Below, piece by piece: positions 39,036 to 48,264 of a stretch of 64,000 nucleotides of DNA. The notes beneath the pieces are model-generated. The model was not told the DNA's origin, made no database searches, and was given only the letters and a program-made list of their open reading frames with translations. Numbering within the stretch: position 1 is the stretch's first letter; each line of letters begins with the position of its first letter. The position numbers and the translations under genes are program-made. Origin of the DNA: Vitreimonas flagellata (GTDB taxonomy: Bacteria > Pseudomonadota > Alphaproteobacteria > Caulobacterales > Aquidulcibacteraceae); the NCBI RefSeq assembly GCF_004634425.1, contig NZ_SBJL01000003.1, positions 186,001-250,000 of the forward strand, given 5' to 3'.

Positions 39036-40555
39036 TCTGCCTCTGCCTCAAGCTCGGCATCGTCGAACACGAACGCGGGCGGTGGCTGATCATTGCGCGC
39101 GGCGTCGAACAGGGCGCGCGCATAGCGCGCGCTTGAGCCGCCGTGTGGCGCGTAAAGCAACGGGCGCAACACAGCGGCCGCCGCGTCGTACTCGCGCGCG
39201 ACCATAAGTTCGCGCGCAACCGTGAGGCGGATGTGATCGGCCTGCGGCGCGAGTTCCAGCGAACGCGCCAGCACATCCAAATTTTCGCTGCTCATGGGGC
39301 CATAGCCCTGGATGAAGGTGCTGGCGTAGGCAAAGAGCGTCGGAAAATGGTTCGGGTCGGCGCGAAAGCCGCGCACCAATTCGCGACGCGCAACGCGCAA
39401 AGTCTCGACGCCCCGCTCGGGATTTAGCTCGCCTTCCTTGAGGTGGCTGCGCGCCAGCAGGTAGCGGGCCTCGGTGTTGGCTGCGTCGATCGTGAGGGCT
39501 GCGTCCAATTGGTCGCGCGCTGCTTGCCAATCGTCCAACAGAAGCGCGCTGCGCGCGGCGGCGATACGCGCTGCGACATCGCTCGGGTGACGCGCCGCGA
39601 GCGCCTGAACCTCGGCGGCGAAGCCTGCGATCTCACTCTGCTGGTAGGCGCCGTTCCGCAGGCGCGCGAGCGGCAAAAGCAGGTCGTTCATCGCCACCGG
39701 TAGCCGCGTGATGGCGATCTCGATCGTGGTTTCCGGCAGATTGAAGTTGAGAACGTTGATGCGGCTGCGTCGGAACTCAAGCAATTCGCGGCGGAACGCC
39801 TCGGGCGTAATGCCGAAGGCGGGCTCGAACGCTTCGATTGGGTCAGCACCTTCGCCGAGCGCTTCCACATAGCGGTCGAGGCCCGCGCGCCGCTCCGGAT
39901 TGTTGGACAGGTAGATCACGGCAAACCACGCATTCGCATAGAACCGTCCGCCAAAATTATCGACATTGCGTACGCGCTCGGGCGCCAAGAGTGCTTCGAT
40001 GGGGAGGATGCCTTCGTAGGTGATCCAATCGCCGCGATGCTCTGACGGCAAGCCCACGGCCACGCGCGTGCCGCGGATTTCAATGGATGAGACGTGCTCC
40101 GCCCAACCTTCGACGTACCATCGCGGGTACGCGTCAGGGAAATAGTGCAGCATGAAATGGTGTGCGTATTCGTGAAAGAGCACCGTGCCTCGATCAAGCC
40201 CGCCCTGATCGTTGTAGATCACGAAGGCCGCGATTTGCTCCGCGCCAGCATGATAAAATCCGCGCACGGTTTCGCCCATGCGCGGATTGACCCGCTGCAA
40301 TTCGTTGAGATTGCTGACGAGATAAACTTCGAGCTTCGTCTGCGCGGGCGTGGCGGCGGCGCCTGTGAGTATGCGCAATGTGCGATCGAAGTTTTCGAGG
40401 GACTCGGTGGCGCGGCGAAGCGCGCCTTCGCTCATCGCGCCATAAACAATGAAGTTCGCGGATTCTGCGCGTCGCCAGCGGCCGTCTTGTGCGCTGGCTG
40501 GCGCAATGCTGAATGCAAGCAGCGCCATCACGAGTGCAAGAATACGTGCGATCAT
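39032..40555 (-). CDS. Exported HExxH metallopeptidase-like protein with TPR-like repeats
   Basis: 507 residues from ATG 40555 (GGGGGAAC upstream), with a signal peptide cleaved near ASAQ (~22). A peptidase-like domain carries HEYAHH (128-133) and a WYVEGWAEH segment with Glu149/Glu153 as third zinc ligand, the gluzincin pattern. The C-terminal half (~300-500) is helical with Ala/Leu/Arg repeats (AARDQLDAALTIDAANTEARYLLARSHLKEG) typical of TPRs. Probably a periplasmic enzyme or scaffold; substrate unknown. A short gap separates it from purK downstream-facing on the same strand. Confidence 0.85.
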   Translation of the reverse strand: MIARILALVMALLAFSIAPASAQDGRWRRAESANFIVYGAMSEGALRRATESLENFDRTLRILTGAAATPAQTKLEVYLVSNLNELQRVNPRMGETVRGFYHAGAEQIAAFVIYNDQGGLDRGTVLFHEYAHHFMLHYFPDAYPRWYVEGWAEHVSSIEIRGTRVAVGLPSEHRGDWITYEGILPIEALLAPERVRNVDNFGGRFYANAWFAVIYLSNNPERRAGLDRYVEALGEGADPIEAFEPAFGITPEAFRRELLEFRRSRINVLNFNLPETTIEIAITRLPVAMNDLLLPLARLRNGAYQQSEIAGFAAEVQALAARHPSDVAARIAAARSALLLDDWQAARDQLDAALTIDAANTEARYLLARSHLKEGELNPERGVETLRVARRELVRGFRADPNHFPTLFAYASTFIQGYGPMSSENLDVLARSLELAPQADHIRLTVARELMVAREYDAAAAVLRPLLYAPHGGSSARYARALFDAARNDQPPPAFVFDDAELEAEAD

Positions 40556-40610
40556 TGTTCCCCCACTACTTGGAGGGTACAACCTTGGCGCGCCGGGTGC
40601 GACTGTTTTG

Positions 40611-41681
40611 TTAGCGCAGCTTCAGCTTGGTGACGTGGCCCATTTTGCGGCCGGTGCGGGCGTCGCGCTTGCCGTAAAGGTGGAGGCGCGTGTTTGGATC
40701 GGCGGCGAGCTTTTCCCAATCGAGCGCTTGTTCGCCGATCAGATTGAACATCTCGCAATCGGCGACGCGCGTGGTGGGACCAAGCGGCCAGCCTGCGATA
40801 GCGCGGATGTGCTGCTCAAATTGCGAGGTCAGCGCGCCTTCGATGGTCCAGTGCCCTGAATTGTGGACGCGCGGGGCCATTTCGTTAGCGACGAGGCTGC
40901 CGTCGTCCATGACGAAAAATTCGATCGTCAGCACGCCGACATAATCGAACGCTTCGAGTACGCGCTTAATCGCTTCGCGCGCGTTGACCTCAACCAGTTC
41001 GCTGACGCGCGCCGGCGCTTGCGTGCGCGAGAGAATGCCGCCGGCATGTTCGTTTTCGCAGAGATCGAAATAGGCGATCGCGCCATCTTGCCCGCGCGCG
41101 GCGATGATCGAGATTTCGCAGACGAAATTGCAGAAGCCTTCGAGAATGCCGGGTGCGCCAAGTTTTCCGTAGGCGCCGGCGACATCGTCGCTGGTCAGCA
41201 AGCGAATCTGGCCGCGGCCGTCATAACCGAGGCGGCGCGTTTTCAGGATTGCGGGCAGGCCGATCTCGGCGACCGCTGCTTCGAGTTCTTCTTGCGATGA
41301 GACGGCGGCGAAGGGCGGCGTGTCGATGCCGGCGCTTTGGAAATAGCTCTTCTCGTCGAAGCGATCCTGCGCCACCGCGAGTGCATGCGGATTGGGGGCG
41401 ACGCGCGCCCCGCCCGCGATCAAGGCTTCGGCGGTTTGCGCGGGGACGTTCTCGAACTCGGTGGTGATGACATCCACACGTTGTGCAAACGCGGTGAGCT
41501 CTTCGACGTCTTGATAGTCCGCAATCACGGTCAGCGCCGACACGCGCGCGGCGGGGCTGTCTTGTTCGTCGGTGTAGATCGCGACATCGAAGCCGAGTTG
41601 TTCGGCGGCGTGCGCGAGCATGCGGCCCAATTGCCCGCCGCCGAGGATGCCGATCGTGCCCCCTGGCGCAAGCGCGCTCAT
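40611..41681 (-). CDS. purK: 5-(carboxyamino)imidazole ribonucleotide synthase
   Basis: 356 residues, ATP-grasp fold. [20 protein letters not shown] opens it, [13 protein letters not shown] is the ATP loop, and [28 protein letters not shown] is the PurK signature. It carboxylates AIR to N5-CAIR with bicarbonate and ATP in purine synthesis. Its start overlaps the purE stop (ATGA), the standard purEK order. Confidence 0.97.
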   Translation of the reverse strand: MSALAPGGTIGILGGGQLGRMLAHAAEQLGFDVAIYTDEQDSPAARVSALTVIADYQDVEELTAFAQRVDVITTEFENVPAQTAEALIAGGARVAPNPHALAVAQDRFDEKSYFQSAGIDTPPFAAVSSQEELEAAVAEIGLPAILKTRRLGYDGRGQIRLLTSDDVAGAYGKLGAPGILEGFCNFVCEISIIAARGQDGAIAYFDLCENEHAGGILSRTQAPARVSELVEVNAREAIKRVLEAFDYVGVLTIEFFVMDDGSLVANEMAPRVHNSGHWTIEGALTSQFEQHIRAIAGWPLGPTTRVADCEMFNLIGEQALDWEKLAADPNTRLHLYGKRDARTGRKMGHVTKLKLR

Positions 41682-42166
41682 GTCAAGCGTTCGCTGACAG
41701 CTTCGGTTTGTGCGGCGCGATAAGCGTCGAGGCGCGCGGCCAGCGCATCGTCATTGAGCGCGAGGATAGCAGCGGCCATCAGCCCTGCATTCACCGCGCC
41801 CGCTTCGCCAATCGCCAACGTGCCGACCGGGATGCCCTTCGGCATCTGCACGATCGAGAGCAGGCTATCGAGGCCCTTCAGGTCTTTGCTTTTCACCGGC
41901 ACGCCCAACACCGGCAGCGGCGTCATTGCGGCGGTCATGCCCGGCAAGTGTGCAGCGCCCCCCGCGCCGGCGATAATGACCTTAAGCCCGCGCGACTTGG
42001 CGGACTCGGCGTAATCGTAGAGCCGCTTTGGCGTGCGGTGCGCGGAGACGACCTTGGCCTCGTACGCGACACCCAGCGCCTCCAAGATCTCGGCGGCGCC
42101 CTTCATCGTGTCCCAATCGGACTTGGAACCCATAATCAGCCCGACGAGCGGGTGGGGGGAAGCCAT
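41678..42166 (-). CDS. purE: N5-carboxyaminoimidazole ribonucleotide mutase
   Basis: 162 residues, full length for PurE class [36 protein letters not shown] (catalytic His) and [15 protein letters not shown] match the family. It converts N5-CAIR to CAIR. It is translationally coupled to purK by the 4-nt overlap. The gene is divergent from a diguanylate cyclase. Confidence 0.97.
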   Translation of the reverse strand: MASPHPLVGLIMGSKSDWDTMKGAAEILEALGVAYEAKVVSAHRTPKRLYDYAESAKSRGLKVIIAGAGGAAHLPGMTAAMTPLPVLGVPVKSKDLKGLDSLLSIVQMPKGIPVGTLAIGEAGAVNAGLMAAAILALNDDALAARLDAYRAAQTEAVSERLT

Positions 42167-42297
42167 TGCGGGCTGCTCCTAAAAAACGGCCTGCTAATGG
42201 AATCCGGGGTTTTCGTCCAGGGGCTACCCCTTCGCGAAGGCGGTTAAGGCGGTCTTTACCAGCCGGAGTCATCTCTGGGGTAGAGGCTCATGTCCCC

Positions 42298-42954
42298 ATG
42301 GCTTTCGGAATGAACAAGCTCGCAAGCGGAACGACCCAGCTATTGCAACGGCTGGGGCTGTCGCGTCGCGACGTTTCCGATGCCGGATTGGCGGCTTTGG
42401 AACGACTCAGCGTCGAGCGGGACGCGCTGGCTGAGCGGCTGGCCGTGGCCGAAGCGTTGGCGGATCGCGATGCGCTGGCGCCGGTCTTTAACCGCCGCGC
42501 CTTCATGCGTGAACTGCACCGGACGATGTCGGAGGTGGAGCGCTACAAAACGCCGGCCGCAGTGATTTTCATCGATCTGGACGGCTTCAAGGCGCTCAAC
42601 GATTCCTACGGCCACGCGGCGGGCGACGCTGTGCTGACGGCGGTTGGTCGCTTGTTGCTGGATTCCGTGCGCGAGAGCGACGTGGTAGGGCGCTTGGGCG
42701 GCGATGAATTCGGTGTGATCTTGAACCGCGCGAGCGCTGAAGAAGCGGCGGCGAAAGCAGCTGCGCTCAATCACAAGCTCAATGCAACGCCAGTCGTGTT
42801 CGCGGGCGTGAGCCATCGCGTGCGCGGCTCGTTTGGCGTGCATGCGATCGCGATGAGCGAAGATCCGGAAACCGCAATCGCGCGCGCGGACGAGGCGATG
42901 TACGCTGAGAAATACGCCCGCCGCGAACAAGCGCAGGCGTTCTCCGCGTTCTAA
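42298..42954 (+). CDS. Diguanylate cyclase (GGDEF)
   Basis: 218 residues from ATG 42298; GTG/ATG codons upstream belong to other frames. A ~45-residue N-terminal segment with a coiled-coil-like helix (LAALERLSVERDALAERL) precedes the GGDEF domain. The active site is intact (GGDEF, 134-138), and RESD at 125-128 is a canonical RxxD inhibitory site. It should make c-di-GMP from two GTP and be feedback-inhibited. No sensory domain and no membrane span; the coiled coil probably drives dimerisation. Confidence 0.93.
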   Translation: MAFGMNKLASGTTQLLQRLGLSRRDVSDAGLAALERLSVERDALAERLAVAEALADRDALAPVFNRRAFMRELHRTMSEVERYKTPAAVIFIDLDGFKALNDSYGHAAGDAVLTAVGRLLLDSVRESDVVGRLGGDEFGVILNRASAEEAAAKAAALNHKLNATPVVFAGVSHRVRGSFGVHAIAMSEDPETAIARADEAMYAEKYARREQAQAFSAF

Positions 42955-44000
42955 AGTCGCCAGCTCAACGCAAGTGCGCCGAAATCTTGGCGCGTCGGCT
43001 GCGTTTCAAATTCTTCGGTGCGCCAGACATAGGTGTACGAAAGACGCCAATCGCCGGCGCTGACGCTGAAGCCAGTTTGGAAATCGGCAACGAAAGGCGT
43101 GCGATCGACGGAGGCGCTGTCCTCGAACGTGTTCCCGTCCAGGAAGAGATTGTGCGCAACGGCGCGACCTTCAACGCCGGCGAAAAGCTGCCACGACAAC
43201 GGGCCGCCGCTGAAATGCTCGACGCCGGAGAGCGACGGGCGCACGCGTGGCGGGCCGAAATCATTGTCGATGCGCCAGCCGACGCGCGCGGTAGCGCCAA
43301 TGCGCGCTTCGGTGCGCAAGGTGCCGAGGGTGACGCCCGCGTTGGGGGTGAGGTCGAATTCGAGGCCGCCGGGCACATCGATAAAGGCGCGGAGTGCGCG
43401 CCAGCGACGGTCCAGCGAGAGGGCGAAGGCGAGCTCGTCGTGCAATTGGCTGTCCCAGCCTTGGGGATCGGGTGCGCCGAGAAATTCGTGGATGCCGCGT
43501 TGGGATTCTTCGCCCAACGCAGATGGGCCGACGATGCCGAGCTCGAGTTCGTATGTATCCATGTAGCGCGGCGCGCGGCCGTCATCGCGATCTTCGAGCG
43601 CGCCGACCATGATCTGCATATAGAGCCAACCCGCATAGGGGTGCTGATCGGCTGGCGCGGGCACGGCGTTGATGTCTTCGGGCGTAAAGATCGATTGGCC
43701 AATCGCTACGCCCCAGAAATCGGGATTCGAGCCGGAGAGCGCGCGCGTGAAACCGCCTGAGCCGCGCAGCCAATCGGGCACGCCTTCGCTCGGCGAGACG
43801 TACGCGATCTTGATGCCCGATGTGTAATTGCGATCGGCGCCGGAAGACAGCGAGTCATTCTCTACAACGATAGAGAGCACGCCTTTCTCTTCGGCAGGAC
43901 GGTCTTCGGCGAACGCAAGATTTGGAATCGCACTGAGCAGTGCGGCGCCCGCCAGCCATTTCAGGCGATGATGTCGGGCGTCAGCCTGTCCTCGATCCAT
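42951..44000 (-). CDS. LpxR-family (DUF2219) lipid A 3'-O-deacylase-like outer-membrane protein
   Basis: 349 residues from ATG 44000. A hydrophobic signal stretch lies at ~13-31 (LKWLAGAALLSAIPNLAFAE). LSIVVENDSLSSGADRNYTSGIKIAYVSP is the hallmark N-terminus of LpxR (Asp/Asn active-site area), followed by a 12-strand-like barrel with GWLYMQIMVGA. LpxR removes 3'-acyloxyacyl chains from lipid A. The first 40 nt overlap the upstream YdcH-like gene. A CTG at 43964 overlapping that gene's stop would give a shorter, cleaner signal peptide. Confidence 0.88.
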   Translation of the reverse strand: MDRGQADARHHRLKWLAGAALLSAIPNLAFAEDRPAEEKGVLSIVVENDSLSSGADRNYTSGIKIAYVSPSEGVPDWLRGSGGFTRALSGSNPDFWGVAIGQSIFTPEDINAVPAPADQHPYAGWLYMQIMVGALEDRDDGRAPRYMDTYELELGIVGPSALGEESQRGIHEFLGAPDPQGWDSQLHDELAFALSLDRRWRALRAFIDVPGGLEFDLTPNAGVTLGTLRTEARIGATARVGWRIDNDFGPPRVRPSLSGVEHFSGGPLSWQLFAGVEGRAVAHNLFLDGNTFEDSASVDRTPFVADFQTGFSVSAGDWRLSYTYVWRTEEFETQPTRQDFGALALSWRL

Positions 44001-44200
44001 TGAATTTGGTCCTTCAACACCAATTTGCGTTTCTTCAGCCGCGCCAATTGCATCGGGTCGTTCGCGCCGCCCGTCTGCAGAGCAAAGATGGCGGAATCGA
44101 GCGCGCGATGTTCCTCGCGCAGTTCTAAAAGACGCGTCTTCAGCGCACGCTCCTCTGGCGTGGCCGAAATGTCGAAGCCGTTGCCGTCCTCGGCGTCCAT
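43961..44200 (-). CDS. YdcH-family (DUF465) small protein
   Basis: 79 residues from ATG 44200 (GGAAGCGAGC upstream). The hallmark is an antiparallel helical hairpin: LLELREEHRALDSAIFALQ and LARLKKRKLVLKDQIQWIEDRL. Family function is not established. It overlaps the LpxR-like gene start by 40 nt in another frame. A second DUF465-like gene lies just upstream on the opposite strand, so the two are divergent. Confidence 0.85.
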   Translation of the reverse strand: MDAEDGNGFDISATPEERALKTRLLELREEHRALDSAIFALQTGGANDPMQLARLKKRKLVLKDQIQWIEDRLTPDIIA

Positions 44201-44413
44201 GCGCTCGCTTCCGCTGGCGCGGCCCCCCACGGCCGCTTGGAACGCCGAGCTAAGCCATGCGAAGCGGGCGCTGTAAAGCGGTGCAGCGTAGCGACGGTTC
44301 CGCCCGCGATTCGTGCAGTCTGCGAATGATTAAATTTGTAATACGATGCGGGGAGACAACAGTCCGATTTGGCGCCATTCTCCCTGTGCACCTAACCAAA
44401 GGAGGCGCCTTCG

Positions 44414-44599
44414 ATGGCTATCGAGCAGCGGCTACGCGAACTCGACGCCCGGCATCGGGATTTGGACCTAATCATTGAGAACGAGGCCAAAAGGCCTTCC
44501 GCGGATTTGACGCGGCTCTCGGCGATGAAGCGCCAAAAACTGAAGATCAAGGAAGAAATCGAAGATATACGATTGCGGCTCAGTATAAGTCACCACTGA
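44414..44599 (+). CDS. Second YdcH-family (DUF465) small protein
   Basis: 61 residues with a very strong AAAGGAGG before ATG 44414. LRELDARHRDLDLIIENEA and LTRLSAMKRQKLKIKEEIEDIRLRL form the same two-helix plan as the divergent 79-aa protein, suggesting a duplicated pair. Function unknown. Confidence 0.85.
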   Translation: MAIEQRLRELDARHRDLDLIIENEAKRPSADLTRLSAMKRQKLKIKEEIEDIRLRLSISHH

Positions 44600-44608
44600 C
44601 CTCGTCTC

Positions 44609-44644
44609 GCGCGCCGAAGCGCGAAATTCTCAACTTCGGCGCGC
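44609..44644 (+). terminator. Stem-loop downstream of the second YdcH gene
   Basis: GCGCGCCGAAG (44609-44619) pairs perfectly with CTTCGGCGCGC (44634-44644) around a 14-nt loop. No T-run follows, so it is a weak terminator candidate or a simple palindromic repeat. Confidence 0.5.
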
Positions 44645-44654
44645 CCTAGACGAT

Positions 44655-44680
44655 CCTCTCGTATACGCCTCTCGTATACG
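44655..44680. repeat. Perfect 13-bp tandem duplication
   Basis: CCTCTCGTATACG occurs twice back to back (44655-44667, 44668-44680), each copy containing the GTATAC palindrome. It lies just past the stop of msrB. Confidence 0.9.
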
Positions 44681-44717
44681 TACTGGCACGCGCCGAAGCG
44701 CGCGCAATGCGCTCGCG

Positions 44718-45269
44718 CTATCGCGACGCGACGCTTGTCGCTTCGCCGTCCACGATCGGCAGGTGGCGGCCATATCCTTCTGCTTCCATGCGATCGCGCA
44801 GGATGAAGCGCATCGCACATGAATTGATGCAGAAGCGTTGACCGCCGCTGTCGCGCGGGCCGTCGTCGAAGACGTGGCCAAGATGGTGATTGCCTTCGCG
44901 CGAGCGCACTTCGATGCGGCGCATGCCCATCGTGTCGTCTTCGTGCAATGTGATGGCGTCCGGATTGAGCGGGCGCGTGAAGCTCGGCCAGCCGGAACCG
45001 CTGTCGTATTTGCTGGTGGAGGCGAACAAAGCCTCGCCGGTGCGCGCTTCGACGTAGATGCCGGTTTCGTGGTGATCCCAATATTCTTTGGCGAAGGCGC
45101 GCTCAGTGCCGCCGCGCTCCATGACCCAATCACGCAGGCGCTCCAGCGCATTGCGATCGCGCGGCTCTGCCTGGGCGGCGGGCGTGTTCGGGCGGGTCTG
45201 AGCGTAGGCGTACATGCCGGCGCTGCTGAGCGCGACGATGGCTGCTGTAAGGGCGGTGACGAGCTTGAT
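44718..45269 (-). CDS. msrB: Peptide methionine-(R)-S-oxide reductase, apparent ATC start, no zinc site
   Basis: The MsrB fold is clear: EYWDHHETGIYVEARTGEALF, SKYDSGSGWPSF and the catalytic Cys in GQRFCINSCAMRF. The two CxxC zinc pairs of most MsrBs are absent, so this is a zinc-free form. In frame upstream of the first ATG (45215) lies a signal peptide KLVTALTAAIVALSSAG, led by ATC at 45269-45267. An AGGAG (45280-45276) sits 6 nt upstream of that ATC, the ideal distance. No ATG, GTG or TTG occurs between. The export-signal start is therefore preferred (183 aa). Repairs Met-R-sulfoxide, probably in the periplasm, together with the divergent msrA. Confidence 0.85.
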   Translation of the reverse strand: MKLVTALTAAIVALSSAGMYAYAQTRPNTPAAQAEPRDRNALERLRDWVMERGGTERAFAKEYWDHHETGIYVEARTGEALFASTSKYDSGSGWPSFTRPLNPDAITLHEDDTMGMRRIEVRSREGNHHLGHVFDDGPRDSGGQRFCINSCAMRFILRDRMEAEGYGRHLPIVDGEATSVASR

Positions 45270-45363
45270 TTTGGGCTCCTGGTGAACTGTCCCAAGCTGG
45301 TATGTCCCAGGCTTGGCGTTGGTTGCGCGAAACCAGAGCGGTATGCGCTACGTATGAGAGAGC

Positions 45364-45966
45364 ATGATCCGTCGTTCACTTCTCGCCAGCCTTTTGTTCC
45401 TTATCGCTTGTGCGCCCGAGAGTGCGCCGGCGCAAACCCCGTCCAACCCGCCGCCAACGGGCCTGCAGGAGGCCGTGTTCGCCGGCGGCTGTTTCTGGTG
45501 CATGGAGCACGACATGGGCGCGATCCCTGGTGTGGTCGAAGTCATGAGCGGCTACACGGGCGGGCGCAACGCGAACCCGACCTACGAAAACCATCCCGGC
45601 CATTACGAAGCCGTGCGCGTGCGCTTCGATCCGAGCGTGATCACGTACGCTCAATTGTTGGAGCGCTATTGGCCGCTGGTCGATCCGACCGACGACGGCG
45701 GTCAATTCTGCGATCGCGGCTCAAGCTATCGCACGGCCATCTTCGTAACGCCGGCGCAGCGCGCTGAAGCGGAAGCGAGCAAAGCCGCGATCATCGCGAG
45801 CGGGCGCGTCAACGGGCAAGTGGTGACGCCGATCCTCAATCTCGGCCGCTTTACCGAAGCCGAAGAATATCATCGTGACTATGCGCGCCGAAACCCTGCG
45901 CGCTACGCCATGTATCGCGCCGGTTGCGGCCGCGACCGGATCTTGCGTCAAGTGTGGCGGCGTTAG
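45364..45966 (+). CDS. msrA: Peptide methionine-(S)-S-oxide reductase lipoprotein
   Basis: 200 residues. LLFLIAC (Cys16) is a lipobox after a basic start, so it is probably a periplasm-facing lipoprotein. The catalytic GGCFWCMEHD (Cys43) is the MsrA signature, with GYTGGRNANPTYENHPGHYEAV following. The C-terminal CGRD is a candidate recycling cysteine. Divergent from msrB (94 bp between starts), which suggests coordinated periplasmic repair. The stop overlaps the convergent receptor gene by 4 nt. Confidence 0.95.
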   Translation: MIRRSLLASLLFLIACAPESAPAQTPSNPPPTGLQEAVFAGGCFWCMEHDMGAIPGVVEVMSGYTGGRNANPTYENHPGHYEAVRVRFDPSVITYAQLLERYWPLVDPTDDGGQFCDRGSSYRTAIFVTPAQRAEAEASKAAIIASGRVNGQVVTPILNLGRFTEAEEYHRDYARRNPARYAMYRAGCGRDRILRQVWRR

Positions 45967-48110
45967 AAGTCGAGACTGACGCCCGCTTGCCAGAGGCGCG
46001 GCGCGCCGGGGAGAATGCCGCGTGCGCGATCGACGATGTAGAGTTCGTCGGTCACGTTTTTCACGGTGACGAAGAACGTCGTGTCGCCGCCGCCCGGCGT
46101 GAAATTGGCGGCGAGGTTGAGGATGGTGGAGTCCTCGATCAGACCGCGCTGGCCATTGGCAATTGGGGCGACGGTGTTCAGATCGTCGGTGAACATCTCG
46201 CCCGTGTATTGCATTTCGGCTTGCAGGTTCAGCCATTCGCCGCGCGCATAGCCCACGGCAGCAGAGGCGATCCATTCTGGCGCGTAGGGCAGGCGATTGC
46301 CGCTGACAGAGACGCCGCCAAAGCCTGAAATGCTGGAAAAGCGCGTGCCGACATATTCCGCTTCGCCGACCCAGGTGAGCGCGGTGCGGAAATAGAGATC
46401 GTCGCTCTGCATCAGCCCCGCGTCGCGCAGCGAGTAGCGCAGATCAGCTTCAATGCCCGAATGCCGCGTTTTGCCGGCGCTGGTGAGCGTAGCGCCCACG
46501 CCGCCCGCGACAGACGCCGGCACAATCTGGTTTTCGAAATCCATCACGAAGGCGCCGACATCGATGTCGAACCCGGCGATCGGCGACCCGCGCAGGCCGA
46601 GTTCCCAATTGATGCTCTCTTCGGCGTCGAGATCGACCGTGCCGCCGGCATTGGTGACGATGTCTTCGATGCGCGGCGGCGAGAAGCCGCGATGCACGCC
46701 CGCATAGATCACCATGTCGTCGTTGAGATCGAACGTGGCGCCCAAGCCTGGGATCACTTCGGTGAGGTCGGTTGAAGCCTCAGCGTTGGTGAGCCGATTG
46801 GTGCGCTCGTACTCAATCGACTCCACGCGCACGCCCGGGCTGATGCTGAAGCGGCCGAAATCGAGATCGGCGTGCACGAAGGCGGAGAGCGCGTCGGCGG
46901 TGCGCAGATTGTTTTCGGCGATCACGCCCGGCGTGCGGCCGTTGGGCGTATCGGCGTTCACTTGCAGACGGCTCTGGCGTTCGGTGTGCCAGCGCGCGCC
47001 CGTCTCGATGCTGGCCTCTGCGCCGAGGAAGGCGGTTTCCCAGGCGAGGCGGCTTTCAAGCCCATATTGATGATATTCGCGCAGCCGGCCTTCGGCGCCG
47101 CACGTCGTGTTCAGATTGGCCATACCGCCACATGCGGGATCGCCTGAATCGCTGGGGCGTTGGCCAGAATTCGAAGATTGGCGCCACCAGTCGCGGTTGA
47201 AATAGAGCGAATAGGCGCTGGTGCGCAGCGTGAGCGACGGCGACATCTCCCAGGAATGCGTGAGCGCGCCCGTATAACGCTGCGTCTGGAAGCGATCGTT
47301 CGGAAACGGGTTGCCGTACGGATTGGCGTCGAACTCGGCTTGGGTGAGGCCCGAATAGGAAACCTGGCTGTTCTCGCGATTGATGGCGATGCGCGCGATC
47401 AATTCGTGACCGGGCGCCAGGGTGCGCTCGGCGCGCAGACTGTAGTCGGCGAACTCGAGCCCGTGATTGTCGCGCACGCCGTCGAACACCGTCGTGCTGG
47501 CGTGGCCGAGCAGGCGGAAGTCAGCAATCTCGCCGCCGAGCGACGCTGCGGCCTCGCCATAGCCATTGTCGCCGCCGGCCACGAACAGGCTGCCGCCAAA
47601 CTCAGTCGGCGCGCTGGGCGAAATGTAATTGACGACGCCGCCAACCGTGTGCGGACCAAAGCGCACTTGGCTTGCGCCTTTCAGGATTTCGATGCGTTCG
47701 AAGCGGCGCAGCGGCGGATGCGAATAGGTGGCGTTGTCGCCATAGGGGCCGTAGGTGAGCGGCAGGCCGTCTTCGAGCAGCAGCACTTCGCTGGAGCGCG
47801 TCGGCGAAAGGCCGCGAATGCCGATATTGGGGCGCAGGCCCAAACCTTCTTCGTCGCGCGGATAAACGCCCGGTGTTTGGCGCAGCGCTTCGTTCACGCT
47901 GAACACGCGCGAACGCTCCAAATCCTCGGCCTCGATGGTCGCGCCGGAGCCGGGGATGTGCAGCAGGTTCGCGCGTTCGCCGATCACGACGATGTCGGCT
48001 TCGGCCAAGCGTGCGGGCTGATCGGCGTCCTGCGCCCAGGCGGGCGCTGCACTGAGCAGCGCCGCCAGAGCCGGCGCCAAAGCCCAGCACGTATTTCGAT
48101 CATTTGCCAT
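45963..48110 (-). CDS. FecA-like TonB-dependent receptor
   Basis: 715 residues from ATG 48110 (GGGGGTGC upstream); extension to 48167 adds nothing typical. A signal peptide ends near AWAQD (~27). ADIVVIGERANLL contains the TonB-box-like segment, and the plug (~45-160) has NEALRQTPGVYPRDEEGLGLRPNIGIRGLSPTRSSEVLLLEDG, characteristic of FecA-type ferric-citrate and related receptors. The barrel ends WQAGVSLDF with terminal Phe. No FecR/FecI genes adjoin, so iron citrate is not proven. Confidence 0.9.
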   Translation of the reverse strand: MANDRNTCWALAPALAALLSAAPAWAQDADQPARLAEADIVVIGERANLLHIPGSGATIEAEDLERSRVFSVNEALRQTPGVYPRDEEGLGLRPNIGIRGLSPTRSSEVLLLEDGLPLTYGPYGDNATYSHPPLRRFERIEILKGASQVRFGPHTVGGVVNYISPSAPTEFGGSLFVAGGDNGYGEAAASLGGEIADFRLLGHASTTVFDGVRDNHGLEFADYSLRAERTLAPGHELIARIAINRENSQVSYSGLTQAEFDANPYGNPFPNDRFQTQRYTGALTHSWEMSPSLTLRTSAYSLYFNRDWWRQSSNSGQRPSDSGDPACGGMANLNTTCGAEGRLREYHQYGLESRLAWETAFLGAEASIETGARWHTERQSRLQVNADTPNGRTPGVIAENNLRTADALSAFVHADLDFGRFSISPGVRVESIEYERTNRLTNAEASTDLTEVIPGLGATFDLNDDMVIYAGVHRGFSPPRIEDIVTNAGGTVDLDAEESINWELGLRGSPIAGFDIDVGAFVMDFENQIVPASVAGGVGATLTSAGKTRHSGIEADLRYSLRDAGLMQSDDLYFRTALTWVGEAEYVGTRFSSISGFGGVSVSGNRLPYAPEWIASAAVGYARGEWLNLQAEMQYTGEMFTDDLNTVAPIANGQRGLIEDSTILNLAANFTPGGGDTTFFVTVKNVTDELYIVDRARGILPGAPRLWQAGVSLDF

Positions 48111-48264
48111 GAAAGCACCCCCGCGGCGGGGTTCTGTTGCCGCCCTCGTACGAGGTGCTAATGACACTGCGATTTATTCGCAAGACCGTGGATGTCGCAG
48201 GGTGCACAGACGCCCGCGCTTGCGGCGCGGGCGTCGCAGATCGCGGCGAAGTGTAGCGATGGTT

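Noticed and set aside
47160-48161. 333-aa plus-strand frame opposite the FecA-like receptor
   Set aside because: Shadow of the receptor; the receptor has a signal peptide, plug and barrel end.
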